Part shown: positions 11,336-22,542 of the stretch, in pieces
How positions within the stretch are numbered: position 1 is the first letter of the stretch
Layout: every line of letters begins with the position of its first letter
Source: Codonopsis lanceolata
Lineage: Eukaryota > Streptophyta > Magnoliopsida > Asterales > Campanulaceae
Reading direction: 5' to 3'
Assembly (NCBI GenBank): GCA_013146195.2
Contig: CM028379.1
Coordinates: forward strand, 111,594,168-111,658,167
Length of the DNA stretch: 64,000 nt
Notes under the pieces: model-generated
Told to the model about the DNA's origin: nothing
Database searches by the model: none
What the model saw: only the letters and a program-made list of their open reading frames with translations
Translations under genes and position numbers: made by a program

Positions 11336-12401
11336 TCTAGAAAAAGAAGAAGAGGAGCGGAAAGGCAGTTACAGAAAAGGAAATAAAGAGATCGTCTAAA
11401 GAGTAACCCAAACAATCTGGGCAAATGTAAAAGTGGCAATTTTACTTGTGCAACCTTATTTAAATGTTTGGTTAGTAAATAGATGGAAGGATATTTGTGT
11501 CAAAATATTATATTTTTGCTATGGTAAATTTACGTGTATTATCTATAATTAAATGATGGATGATGTATTAAGTTAAGGGATATGTTTGTCCATGTATTAA
11601 GTTGTAAGAGACAACATAAATTTTTATAGTAGAGAAGATAGATAGAGTTAAAGTATATTGATTCATATATTAATATACAAATGTTACACATACTCGTTTA
11701 CATTCATATAAGAGTACATTGACGGGTGTCAAACCATCAAAGTTAATTTTACCCACTTATCAGTAACGAGTATAAGATAAGTCGGGATCGTATTCACAGC
11801 GAAGGTCATATTTATTTCCTTTAGAATTGTGATAAAAGAAATGAAACATACGATTGATGATTTATTTATCTAAGCTATTAATTAACGAAAGAGTAAATTG
11901 AAATTGAATTTAAAATACTGAATGTAAACAAAACATAGAATAAATAAAGATCCAGCTCTCGAATTTCATTGCTGATCATTGATGCAAAAATGTATCGTTT
12001 AGTTACAAATATATACTGATTAATTATAGCTGTCGACAAATGCCTAGCACCTAATCTTCCTTACATTATCGATAATTAAGAGAAGCTCATTAACTACCAC
12101 CTAACCAGAATACAACCCCCTTAGATGCTCGTAAAATTTAGTAATCCTAATTGCATTAAGAAAAGACATACTCAATTTAAAACAGTGTATACTGAGGTAG
12201 TATCATTTAATCTAGATTATCCCCTCCCGCAACACGGTCTGATTATTCTTGTGATGCCTAAAAAGTGTGTTACTTGCTACAGTGTTGCAACTCAAGGACA
12301 ATTACGGATCAACGATTTCAACTAGCATTTGAGTAGGGTGTTAATTAAGATTTGAGCCCCGAACATTAACTAATCACCATATTCATACAAAGTGAAGAAT
12401 A
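11336..12401. other. Non-coding stretch, possible old LTR retrotransposon remnant
   Basis: No gene is supported. On the minus strand near 11810-11750 the text GAATACGATCCCGACTTATC and the following bases resemble the leader at the ends of some plant Ty3/Gypsy LTRs. That is a weak resemblance only. Confidence 0.25.
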
Positions 12402-12410
12402 GAGAATGAA

Positions 12411-13041
12411 GGTAAAATCATTCAAACAACCATCGTACTATTAGTAAGTAACCGATTTGACCAACCACATTACAATATCCCAAATGTAACCAATCTACTT
12501 AGTCCCCTCACGGTTACAGGATACCTCCCGGTATGTCAGTCTCTCGTGTTCATCCCGGAGCTGCCCAGAGTTTTGTGACAATCATTGCTTTTTTTGTTCT
12601 CCTCTTGGTCCTCAATATGAAAATATCAGCTAGCTCAAAGAGTAGCTTCACAGCAACCGAAGGAGAGTTCAATGATCATCTAAGCAATTTTGATTGCTGT
12701 CAACGTGTCATCCAGTTTTGTAACGAACATGTTGACATTGATTAACAGAGAGTCTGTACGAAGGGTTTTTTTTCTTCTTTCAATTGCACCAAGAAAAGTG
12801 AAATTGAAGGAAAAATGTTTGGTGAAGAAAATTGGTGCAATTGAAAGACAAAAATACCATTCATATAGTCCATCCATTAATCCATGTCAACAAGTTCGTT
12901 ACAAAATTGAATGGGGCATTGACGGTAAGGATCACATCGCACCCAATTACTGAGTACATTGGTCACATTTGAGATATTGTAATGTGGTTGGTCAAATCGG
13001 TCACCTACGAATAGTACAATGGTTATTTTGATAATTTTCCC
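12411..13041. mobile_element. Foldback Mutator-type MITE with 9-bp target duplication
   Basis: The two ends are inverted copies over about 95 bp (left from GGTAAAATCATTCAAACAACC, right complement GGGAAAATTATCAAAATAACC), sharing CGATTTGACCAACCACATT. Homology between the arms resumes inside (TTTTGTAACGAAC on both sides). It ends in a perfect 16-bp hairpin, CTTTCAATTGCACCAA paired with TTGGTGCAATTGAAAG. Nearly the whole element can thus fold, apart from about 150 bp unique to the left arm. Flanks are GAGAATGAA (12402-12410) and GAGAATTAA (13042-13050), a 9-bp duplication with one mismatch, as for Mutator elements. The 70-codon ORF at 12533-12745 lies in the left arm; I do not recognise it. Confidence 0.85.
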
Positions 13042-13050
13042 GAGAATTAA

Positions 13051-13419
13051 TAAATACTTACAAATAAATTAGATTAATCACCAATTCGATTTCACAACAG
13101 TCAAATAACGAAACTTCAACTGTTCATTGACTAGTTACAACTTACTACAAGAAACCTTACAAAATCGATTCATAGTGAGTTTCTCTATTTTTCGAAGGCT
13201 ATTTCACACCTTCCAAGTGCTGTCGGAGAGTCGTCTCTCTTTCCCTCCTAAGGCTACGAGCAGTTCCTCCCTCTCTATATTATGTGCGTTCAAGAACTTT
13301 AAAAGGAAACCTCCTAATTTTTTCAGAAAAAACTACCATATCTTAGGCCTAAAACCAACAAGTCAACAATTACAAAGAGCCTAAAACCGACAAGTCATCG
13401 TTTACAAAAAGGAAACTAA
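13051..13419. other. Unassigned stretch
   Basis: No gene, RNA or repeat is recognised between the two Mutator-type elements. An 85-codon open frame at 13127-13384 has no recognisable motif. Confidence 0.3.
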
Positions 13420-13428
13420 TAAATAAAA

Positions 13429-14771
13429 GGATTAAATAATTATTTGGTCCCTGAACTATCCACAAAATATGCATTTGGTCCCACTATTTTTTTCAAAATG
13501 TGTTTGGTCCTTAAACTCGATTTTTGTTAAGAGATTCCCCCCTCACGGGGTTACCGTTAGTTTTGCGTTAATTTTTTTTGAAATTCCAAATTTGCCCTTA
13601 CATCTTTGGGCATCTTATGAAACCCTAAATTTGGTCCCACTTGAAGAGAGAAAATTCAAGAAACATGGTGGGAAAAAAGAGAAAGCTTGAAACCTTTAAT
13701 TTATTCTCAACTCATACATGTTAATGCATCAAAAGAAATTTGACTTGCAGATCTAAAACCAACCTTCAATCCACCAAACCCACCTCCAAATTCTAATCCC
13801 AAACCAGTCAATCTTCCCAAAACCCAACTACATGTCAAGAACTCACATCTCAAAATTCAAATCCCTAATCCTTGCCAGATTGGAAATGAACCCAAGAAAC
13901 AAGTTTCAAGAAAAAACTCACCACTGTCATTGACAAGAGTAGGCATATCTGTTCGTCGATAGAAATACCAACAACAAACACTTTAATATCACGGAGACCA
14001 ACTTGGATAAAACAATCACCAAAAACAGAACAACGAAGAAGAGTAGAAACTTGTATGAAACCACAATCACCGGTAGCATTTACAGGAAAAAAAAAAGAGA
14101 GGAGAGAAATTAGAGGAAAAAAGATCGGCCGATCTGGACTCGGGTTTGGGGAAGAGAGAAAACGCCGATTAGGGGTTGGTGATGGCGGCCAGATCTACTA
14201 CAGAGAATGGAGAGAGAGAGAGTCGGGTAAAGTGAAGACGCGCGGGGGAGACAGAATACCCAACAGTAGCCTCGAGCTCAGCCCTAGCTACCTCCTCCGA
14301 AGCCAAAACGAAAAGCTTCTTGATCTTCTCCCTCTGGCCTCCTTCTCGATCTTCATCTCTCATAGCTCCGATTGTATACTCCATTTTCGGAATATGGGTG
14401 TGGAAGAGGAGATTAATTGGGAATTGGAGGGTGAGGATTTTGGTGGTAGTAATTGCTCGTCTTCTTCTGTTGGAGCTCAATGATGCTCCCATTTGGGTTT
14501 TCCGGGAAATGAAAAAGAAAGATGGAGTATGTAATTCGATTCAATTGCTTTTCCCTTTTTCTTTTTTTTTTTTTTTAATTTTGAGCCATTAGCATTACTA
14601 AGGGCAAATTTGGGATTTCATAAAAAATTTGACGGCAAAATTGATGGTAACCCCGTGAGGGGGAATTTCTTAGCAAAAACCGAGTTTAAGGACTAAACAC
14701 ATTTCGAAAAAAGTCGCGGGACCAAATGCATAATTTGTGTATAGTTCGGGAACCAAATAATTATTTAATCC
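13429..14771. mobile_element. TIR-MULE, possible Pack-MULE, with perfect 9-bp target duplication
   Basis: Terminal inverted repeats of about 172 bp (13429-13600 and 14599-14771) start GGATTAAATAATTATTTGGT. They include TGCATTTGGTCCC and CCTCACGGGGTTACC on both sides. The flanking 9-mers are identical, TAAATAAAA at 13420-13428 and 14772-14780, which defines a Mutator-superfamily insertion. The 1 kb interior has no transposase. It differs in composition from the ends: 14055-14492 is GC-richer and open in several frames (for example minus 14492-14169), so it may be captured host sequence. I do not recognise the source. Confidence 0.88.
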
Positions 14772-14780
14772 TAAATAAAA

Positions 14781-15337
14781 GAAGTTTAATATAAGGACAT
14801 TAAAAGTTTCATAATTTTCCCCAAAATAAAATAACTTTTGCTGAATATGTCGCATGGGGTAGAGGTTCTTTTCTGCAAGGATATCAAATCACACAACCAA
14901 AAAAAATTCTATGTTCATCCTATTTTTGCTTCCTCTATAAATGGGTATGAGATTTAGGCTAAACAGAATTATAAAACTTATTTTACTCCACAAAAACTGA
15001 AAATCATTCAAAAAGGAAGGTAGTAACAAGTTATAAGATAACTAAAACTGGATGGGTAGCTGAATCTTAATTACTCTAATCTAAAAACTAGGAAGAGTTC
15101 TGATGATTGTGTATTCACATTTCTACTACATTGCAAGGAACAAAAAGCTTTATAACAGTAATTTGGTTGAGAAGGTGATTCAGAAAAATACGAACCTTTT
15201 TATCCTCCCAAAACGAGAAAAGTAGGCAGAATTGGCTTCTTAAAGAAGAATGGTAATGACATTGAGATAGAAAGAAACTAGAATTGCAACTTCATTTGAC
15301 TTCTGAAGCATTATCAAAAGATTAATAATTTTGCAGA
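14781..15337. other. 3' flank of receptor kinase copy A
   Basis: AT-rich sequence after the stop codon of copy A (minus strand), likely holding its 3' UTR. No separate gene is seen. Confidence 0.4.
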
Positions 15338-18300
15338 TTATCGGCCTTCAATAAATGTAATGCTGACATTGTTCATCGAACCCCTTTGTTCTCCCTCTGA
15401 AGGTGTTTGCCTCTCAGTAAAAGCTGGTTGATTTGGAGTTGGAAGATCTGAAATTTCACTGCTAAGCATTGAAAGAACAGTTGAAACAATTGGCCTATCT
15501 TTCGCAAATTCTTGCACACACAATAGTCCAACATGTATGTATCTTTCGACTTCTGGTTTCGAAATTGGATCAGATAGTCTGGCATCAATAAGTTTAATAA
15601 TCTTCCCTTCATTCCACAATTTCCATGCCTGAGAACATAAATTGCATATCGCCAGAGATAAATAATCTATTTGTAAAAACAAGAACAAACGGGTCAGTAC
15701 TGAAATACTTACAAATTGTAATAGACTCGATGCGTATTCATCATTATTAAAGCTAGTATTCCTTCTCCCACTAACAATCTCTAACAGCAACACACCAAAA
15801 CTGTAGACATCAGATTTTTCAGAGAATCTTCCTGCCATTGCATATTCAGGGGCCATGTACCCACTGCAGGTATCAGTTTATCTTTGTCAAACAGGTTTAA
15901 TTAATTTTGATAAACCAAAATATGTCTAGACTGATTATTCCAAAATGTTATAAGAATTTTAACAAACAAAATATGCCTACTATGTTCCGACAACCCTTCT
16001 AGTTTTGGCTTGATCTTGGTCGCCCCTGAAAATCCTTGCCATGCCGAAATCTGAAATCTTTGGATTGAGCTCCTGATCCAACAAAATGTTACTTGCCTTG
16101 AGATCTCTATGAATAATCCTTAATCTCGAGTCTCTGTGAAGGTACAGAAGTCCACGACTGATTCCTTCAATGATTTTGGCACGCTTGTTCCAATCTAGGT
16201 GTTCTTGCCCAAGTGGATCTGCAAGAGTGTCATCCAAAATGAGAGGATAAATTGCACTCCTAAGCTGTATCCACCACAAGTTGAATTAAACGATAAATGT
16301 ATGAATTCAACTAGGTCATGAAAACAAAATTGAGAATTAGATGCATCAACAAAAAAAGTTTTAGTAGTATGTACTGACCAAAGAGATGAGCATCTAAGCT
16401 TCTATTAGGCATGAATTCGTATATCAACATTTTTTCTTCTCTTTCAATACAGCAACCAAGGAGTCTAACTAGATTACGATGCTGGAGCTTCGAGATCAGA
16501 ACAGCCTCATTCATGAACTCCTCTTGTCCTTGTCCAGAAGATATTGAAAGCCTTTTCACTGCAATTTTTTGTCCATCTGGCAATGTTCCCTTTAAAGAGA
16601 ATATAATCAATTTCTGTGTTTTCAAGACAACATAACGCCTTTTCAGGAAATAGCATTACCTTGTAAACTGAACCAAAGCCACCCTGGCCAAGCTTGTTGG
16701 CTAATTGAAAGCTTCCTGTTGCAGATGCAAGCTTCTCAAAGTTGAACATGTGTAGCTCTTCAAATTGAACTCGGTTTATGGTATTCCCCGACATAACTTC
16801 AGGTGAATAAAGTCCACCAGAATTTAACAACACAATTTTCTTCTTCCTACCTGATTCGGAAACTTGGATTCGTAATTTACTTAATAAGAATATAACTGAA
16901 TCTTCTGAGGATATTGTAATTGAAATTTTACCTCCTTTTCGGGTTTTACAATTCCAGATGACATATGAGCAGATGAAAACAGTTATAGATCCTACGATCA
17001 CTGTAACTGCTATAACCAGTTGCACATTTCTCTTTTTACCTACAGAGAAGGACAAATAGGAGAAAAATGGATTATTAAAAAAATATGCATAAAACATGAG
17101 TGCCATTAAAAGCAATATCTATTTACACAAACCATAGGTGGTTTTCGAATACGAAACTTAATTTCTTGTGCAGTATCTCAGAAAGAAGGGTAAAGGAAGG
17201 GACAGAATTACGCTAAAACATTTGTTGTATTGCATGGCTAAGGAGATGACAGAACACACTACCTAGCTCTGAGTTCGCTACACGAAGATAAAGATCTGCT
17301 CCACCACTACCAGAGAATTTCCTGATGTCAATTAGGCTACCATTCCAAACCATGCAACCAATTCCAGGGTAGTATGCATAAGCTATACAGGAGCAATTAT
17401 TGAAGCAGTGGCTCTCGCAGTCGTCTCTTGAAGCCAACGACTGAGCAAAATCTGGCACTTTGACTTTTGAAAACTTCAGAAACCCATCTTCTTTAACCTC
17501 TTCACCAGTACTGTTATTGTTCCTGCCACATTTCAATTGGGTTCTCCTTGAACATCCACTAGTCCAGTTACCTTTACTCCATTCCTCCATATGCACTGGC
17601 TCAAACCCATTCATACAGCTACAAATTGGGGATTCCTTGGAATTACAGATTCCAAATGGTCCACACTTACCATAAACATCACACTCATCCTGCAAGCTTG
17701 ACCAAGTCACCTCCCATTCTTCTTTACCTTCCAACCAGGTCCTCGCTGTTAGAATTCCTTCAGAGCTTAAGAAACCGTAATGGTCGGTCTCGTATAGGTG
17801 TAAGTTAAAGAAGCGCTTCCTTGTCTGTCGTTCTCGAGATTAAATCCAACAGTATATGTGAAGCCCTGTTGACCATCCCGATGAAATTTGACCATTCCAA
17901 GGACCGCTGCGCCAGAGTGGCTTACTACCATTCCATATAAACAATTCTGGAATGTTTAAAGGATCAAGTCCAAGTGAGTAACGTCCGATGGACGGATCAG
18001 AAGGACTCATCCATGATGTCAGCATATTCTTTTGATCCGTATTAAGGTTCACACTGAGCCTCATACTCTGCAAATATGAATCCGATAAATGTTGAAAACT
18101 CTCCCACGTTGTAATCCCCGCTGGAGTTACCTTGCAAGACTAGGTTCCCAGTATTCAAAAGCTTTGCACTTGAATTTGCCATAGAATTTGAAACATTTGA
18201 TGACCAAATGATCAGCTTCCGTCCATCCAGGATGATGATATTGCCATCCTCGGAGATGGTCAAAGTCCCTAAAGTATCATTTAGAGGCTTGTCCCTGTTA

Positions 18301-18536
18301 GCCACCCATATTGGAGTGATTACGGGGATGTTGTATAGAATACCAACGTAACGGTTTGTAGAATTAGCAGGGCTAAAGAATCCTAACTTAAAAGTTCCTC
18401 CATCGGAAACTATAGTTTCAGAGTCGTTGATTGATTGAGTGGATGATAAGGTGTCTATGCAACTGCAGAAATCTGAAGAAAAACAGAGAAGAAGCATAAG
18501 AAAAGCAATTGGAGAAAGATCCATTATTATGCTCAA
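15338..18536 (-). pseudogene. G-type lectin S-receptor-like Ser/Thr kinase, copy A (ectodomain frameshifted)
   Basis: Six exons can be read from splice signals: 18536-17263, 17039-16660, 16589-16379, 16218-15981, 15863-15713 and 15629-15338. Exon 1 encodes a signal peptide, B-lectin, S-locus glycoprotein and PAN domains. Exon 2 has the membrane segment (LVIAVTVIVGSITVFICSYV) and the loop LGQGGFGSVYK. Later exons hold the Lys in IAVKRL, HRDLKASNILLD, DFG in ISDFGMARIF and YMAPEYAM. All kinase catalytic residues are present, so the kinase half looks functional. Exon 1, against copy B, has one extra base near 18117 and one missing near 17886, 17858 and 17789 (net -2), which break the reading frame. 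Three of the four lie in homopolymers, so sequencing error is possible. The family perceives extracellular ligands at the plasma membrane; the ligand is unknown. Confidence 0.88.
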
Positions 18537-19508
18537 TAACTATTTTTGTTGGTTTTTTCGATATTTAAAGAAATTCTACAAACAACTGTCAAACTTTTCA
18601 TGCTCTAACTTGTGAAAGAAGTCAATTCATTATTCCACAAGGGATTTAAAGAAGTCAATTTAATAGTTCTTATCAAAAAAAAAAAAAAAAAAGTTTACCA
18701 ATAGTCAAGGAAATGACAGTGATTAACTACTCTCTATGTTCCAAATAAATGACGTTTTTATATCAATACAAATTTATCAACTTTTTGCCAAAATTTTCCT
18801 TATTAGTTATTCTCTAATTAAATATTGTATTGACTCCGGTAATGGTTAACTCTAACGTAATGGTTAACTATTTCAGAGATTGTCAACTACTAATGACAAA
18901 ATTTTCAAAAATAGTTCCGTGATCAATTTCCCCACATTTTCCATTTCATTTTCTCCTCAAGGATTCATGAACCTAACCAAAAATAATAATAATATAAAAT
19001 TCACTAAATCAATATGACGTCAAAGTCCATCTTTTATTTTTAGCCCATTCCAAAACAATATTTACTTTATAATCTATATGTTTTTGAAAGTTACCTTTAT
19101 AACTTGAGGTGGTTTCCTGTAAGACGTTCTTACGGATCCTTATCCGTAAAACAAATTTATTCAAGTTAAATGGGGAAAATTCAAATCTCAATGCAAACCG
19201 TTTAATTTTTGAAAATTATAGCGTCACCCCTCATGTTTATATATGGAGAGTGTCACTTTTTATTATTAACAATGTCACTTTTGGCCTTAGAAGTGTCATT
19301 TTGTATTTTTAATGAAAATTGTATTTTTTTTCCCCTAAAAAAGTGTTACTTTTTGGGCTTAAATGTATCACTTTTAGTCTTAAATGTGTTACTTTTACTT
19401 TAAAAATGACTCATTTTTTATAAATAAAAATCATTACGTTTGACATTAAAGTGTTATTTTATAACATTAAAAGTGTCACTTTTTAAGGATCAAATGTGTT
19501 ATTTTTGA
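18537..19508 (-). promoter_or_regulatory. Upstream flank of copy A, duplicated at copy B
   Basis: The first 700 bp upstream of the start codon are almost identical to 23869-24630 upstream of copy B, so both genes inherited the same promoter region. From about 19230 the flank turns into diverged repeats around GTGTCACTTTT. It runs into the scaffold gap. No specific TATA or operator site is called. Confidence 0.6.
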
Positions 19509-19608
19509 NNNNNNNNNNNNNNNNNNNNNNNNNNNNNNNNNNNNNNNNNNNNNNNNNNNNNNNNNNNNNNNNNNNNNNNNNNNNNNNNNNNNNNNNNNNN
19601 NNNNNNNN
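19509..19608. other. Scaffold gap (100 N)
   Basis: A run of 100 N within the GTGTCACTTTT minisatellite, with unrelated retrotransposon sequence on the other side. The uniform length implies a placeholder of unknown true size. Confidence 0.99.
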
Positions 19609-21440
19609 CCCTGACATTCTCGCCGCGAAAAACACAAAGTTGAGGCCGGTGTTTTCAAGGAACCTCAGTCTAGCAAGTGACTCCGTGATGAGAGATTGCC
19701 TCCTACAAAAGTTCGATACCCCAATCTCACGAAGACACTCGTCACCAAGAATCCTCCCTCCTCCCCGCCAAGAACCTGATGATGAAAAATCCGATTCCAT
19801 CTCCTAGGGTCGTGTTCTACCGAATCCCTCCTTCGTAAGGGAAAATCAAAGGTTGGCTCGCTTTACAAATGATGAAGAAGTTGTTGAATTTAACCCGCTC
19901 GCCAAGCTCACTGCTTTCTCGACCATCACCCTTGGCTCCTCCACCAACCGTGCCTAGTCCATCCTCTTTCTTCCGACCGATAGTTCCGACGTAACTATTC
20001 GACATCTCAAAGGTTCTCCGCAAAATCCAGGGGTGAAATCATCAAGGAGAGTCCATTCGACTCGTTGCACCGAGTTGCAACATCGTCCAAGCAGTTCCGC
20101 TATACTCCTCTCTCATCTTCTTTTATATCTCAATCTCGCATCCAAAAGGTACAATATTTCTCGTCATTGATGAGAGGAATGTGTTGATTCCTTGTTAGAG
20201 TCTTATAATTTGTCATCTTATTTTTCTCGAGCCTTATGCTTTCCGCCGCCCTTATTGCCGAGAAATTATTCATGAATTTTAACCAAAAAACGTATTGTTG
20301 ATGGCATGTGACTCTAGTTTTGAAAAGGTTTATGTGCGAGGTAGGTGGTACTCCTTTCTTCGAAAGTCATAAATTCCATGTTTGGTATGCATTCTTACTG
20401 GTGTTCTTGACTTTGAGGTTGACCTCAACTGTGTATTGGTGGAACTGCCGGGTGGTCGTGTTTCCCTATGGCCAACCAAAGGAATCCATGTTAGTACTTC
20501 GATATCCTCTCTATGCTTGCACAAAGTTTGTCAGGCAAACCGGTCTCCCCTCAAAAACACAAATGTTGTCACGGAAGAGCATGCTAAAATTTCAGATCTT
20601 ATTGGCTCTCAAAAGCCGCTTGATCTTGGTCCGATATGTTTAGGAAGATTGTGTCCATGCATTTGCTGAAACGTGGTGATAAAAGATCTTTATCTTTTCC
20701 TCTCTCATATATCGTGTTCTTTCTCTCAAGGGTATAAACCTCCCTCCTCCACTCGCTTGTCACCTGTTTCGAGCCCCTTCACTTTTCGCCCAAACCGTTA
20801 AAGGGAGATAGGCTTGTCAATTTGCCTCTTCAATCAACTCCGCATACATCTCTTCCCGATTCTACTCTTCCCGATCCTACTACACCTACTCCAGCCTCTG
20901 TTGTTGTTACTCCTGATGTTGCAACATTCAAGGCAACATCCGCCACATCCACTCTCTCTTTACCCTCCTACTCGACCTATGCGTTTGTTGTTTTCATCCA
21001 ACAACTACAAATCACAACTGATTCAAGACTTTCACATCTTGATGCTCATCGTTTTTCTTAGGACTTTGGTCAGCTAAAGATTCCTCCCGGCCGAGCACCA
21101 TTCTAGTCAAATAGGTGAGGCCGCAACAAGAGCGGAGCTAGTGAAGCAACACATCTTTGCCGAAGCCGGTGGTGATGCCGGTGGTGATGATGTACTGCAA
21201 ACAATGATTTTTGGTGGTTTCTTTGTGGTTGATTCGATATATGATTGTGGTTCTTTGTAATGCTTGAAACCGACAATGATGATTGGATAAACATACTCTA
21301 TTCGGTCTCAGAATAATTAGATTAACATATTTTGAGGTTCATGTAATTAGTGTTGATGATGACCGATGTTAGTTAATTCGATATCTCTTCCATATTTCTT
21401 CAAGCTCTTCTTGTGTTGTGTGGATTTGACCAAGAATGCT
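19609..21440 (+). mobile_element. Internal 3' part of an LTR retrotransposon, degenerate
   Basis: The plus strand near 20300-20720 reads, across frameshifts, FEKVYVRGRWYSF, then EEHAKISDLIGSQKPLD and LLKRGDKRSLSFPLSYIV. This resembles the putative plant transposon protein (envelope-like) gene that lies between pol and the 3' LTR in some Copia elements. The frame is broken many times. It is followed by a polypurine tract and an LTR, which supports the placement. No gag or pol is present before the gap. Confidence 0.55.
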
Positions 21441-21451
21441 CTGACAAAGGG
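21441..21451 (+). other. Polypurine tract of the LTR retrotransposon
   Basis: GACAAAGGGGGG directly before TGATTGTAAGGG. Purine runs in this position prime plus-strand DNA synthesis and mark the internal edge of the 3' LTR. Confidence 0.6.
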
Positions 21452-22270
21452 GGGTGATTGTAAGGGTATTTTAGGCATTGCCTAATATATCTTGTCCTCA
21501 CTCTCTTGGTCATAATAGGATTTATTTTGGTATTTTTGTGTTAGATTTTAGTAGGATTTTTTTATTTAGAGTAGGTGATATTTTTGGTAACAAAATTCTT
21601 GCATAAGTGTTTAGTTATTAAAGGTATCAATTTAGGAAAGATAATCTTGTCTGTTTCACATCTAAATCTCTTTCCTAGTTGGTTTCGTGTCTTGCCATGT
21701 TTATTGCGAAACCCTTGGAGTCTTGGACGACAAGTTGCCAGTCAGATATATAGGGAGATGCCGAGCACCCATTGTGTGTGTAAAGACGTAACCGAGAGCA
21801 TATAGGCATAGTTTCGAGAGAGTGTGAGCAAAAAGAGAGAATTGATCCCAGATTTCTTATATGCTGAATTAGAGAGAAGAGATCAACCATTGTTCTCAAG
21901 ATTGCCGAAACAATCCTCGCTGCAGTTTATTTCTTCAGAACACCGCCTTGTGTTTCCTCGAAGTTGGTGTTTTGTGCTTCCACTTTAGTGATTGTCTTGG
22001 AAGTCGCCGTTTTTCTTTTGGTTCTTTCTTCCCACGTTCGGTTTAGTGTTTATGTGGGTTTTGTGATTCTCCAAGATTGTATATCTTGTGGGAATTTTGT
22101 GTTTTTGTTTAGAGTCAAAAACAGTTTTGGTTTTTAATATATTTGTTGCCTTGAGGCTGATCTACAAGATTGATTCTTGTAGATTGTTTTTTGTGTGATT
22201 TTTAGTCTTACTAAGTGTGTTAAAATTCAAATCTCAAAACAAAACTTCCGCTGCAAATTTCTGTTACACA
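21452..22270 (+). repeat. 3' LTR of the retrotransposon
   Basis: Starts TGATTGTAAGGG after the polypurine tract and ends CTTCCGCTGCAAATTTCTGTTACACA, a typical Copia LTR end. It contains a TATA-like GATATATAGGG near 21750. The partner LTR is not in the window and may lie in the gap, so the right edge is set by the CA end only. Confidence 0.6.
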
Positions 22271-22542
22271 CTTTTAGTTCACATTGTTACTGCCATTGTT
22301 GCAACATTCGCTGCAACATTGACAGTAACATCATCCCATATCGAGAATCCGTGGCATCGCGTTCCTACAACCTACAGAGAAGAACAAATAGGAGAAAAAT
22401 GGATTATTAAAAAAATATGCATAAAACATGAGTGCCATTAAAAGCAATATCTATTTACGCAAACCATGGTGGTTTTCGAATACGAAACTTAATTTCTTGT
22501 GCAGTATCTCAGAAAGAAGGGTAAAGGAAGGACAGAATTACG

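Noticed and set aside
12533..12745. Small secreted peptide gene (hydrophobic N-terminus, two Cys-containing motifs)
   Set aside because: It lies wholly in one arm of a foldback MITE and overlaps the inverted repeat; without expression data it is more likely chance.
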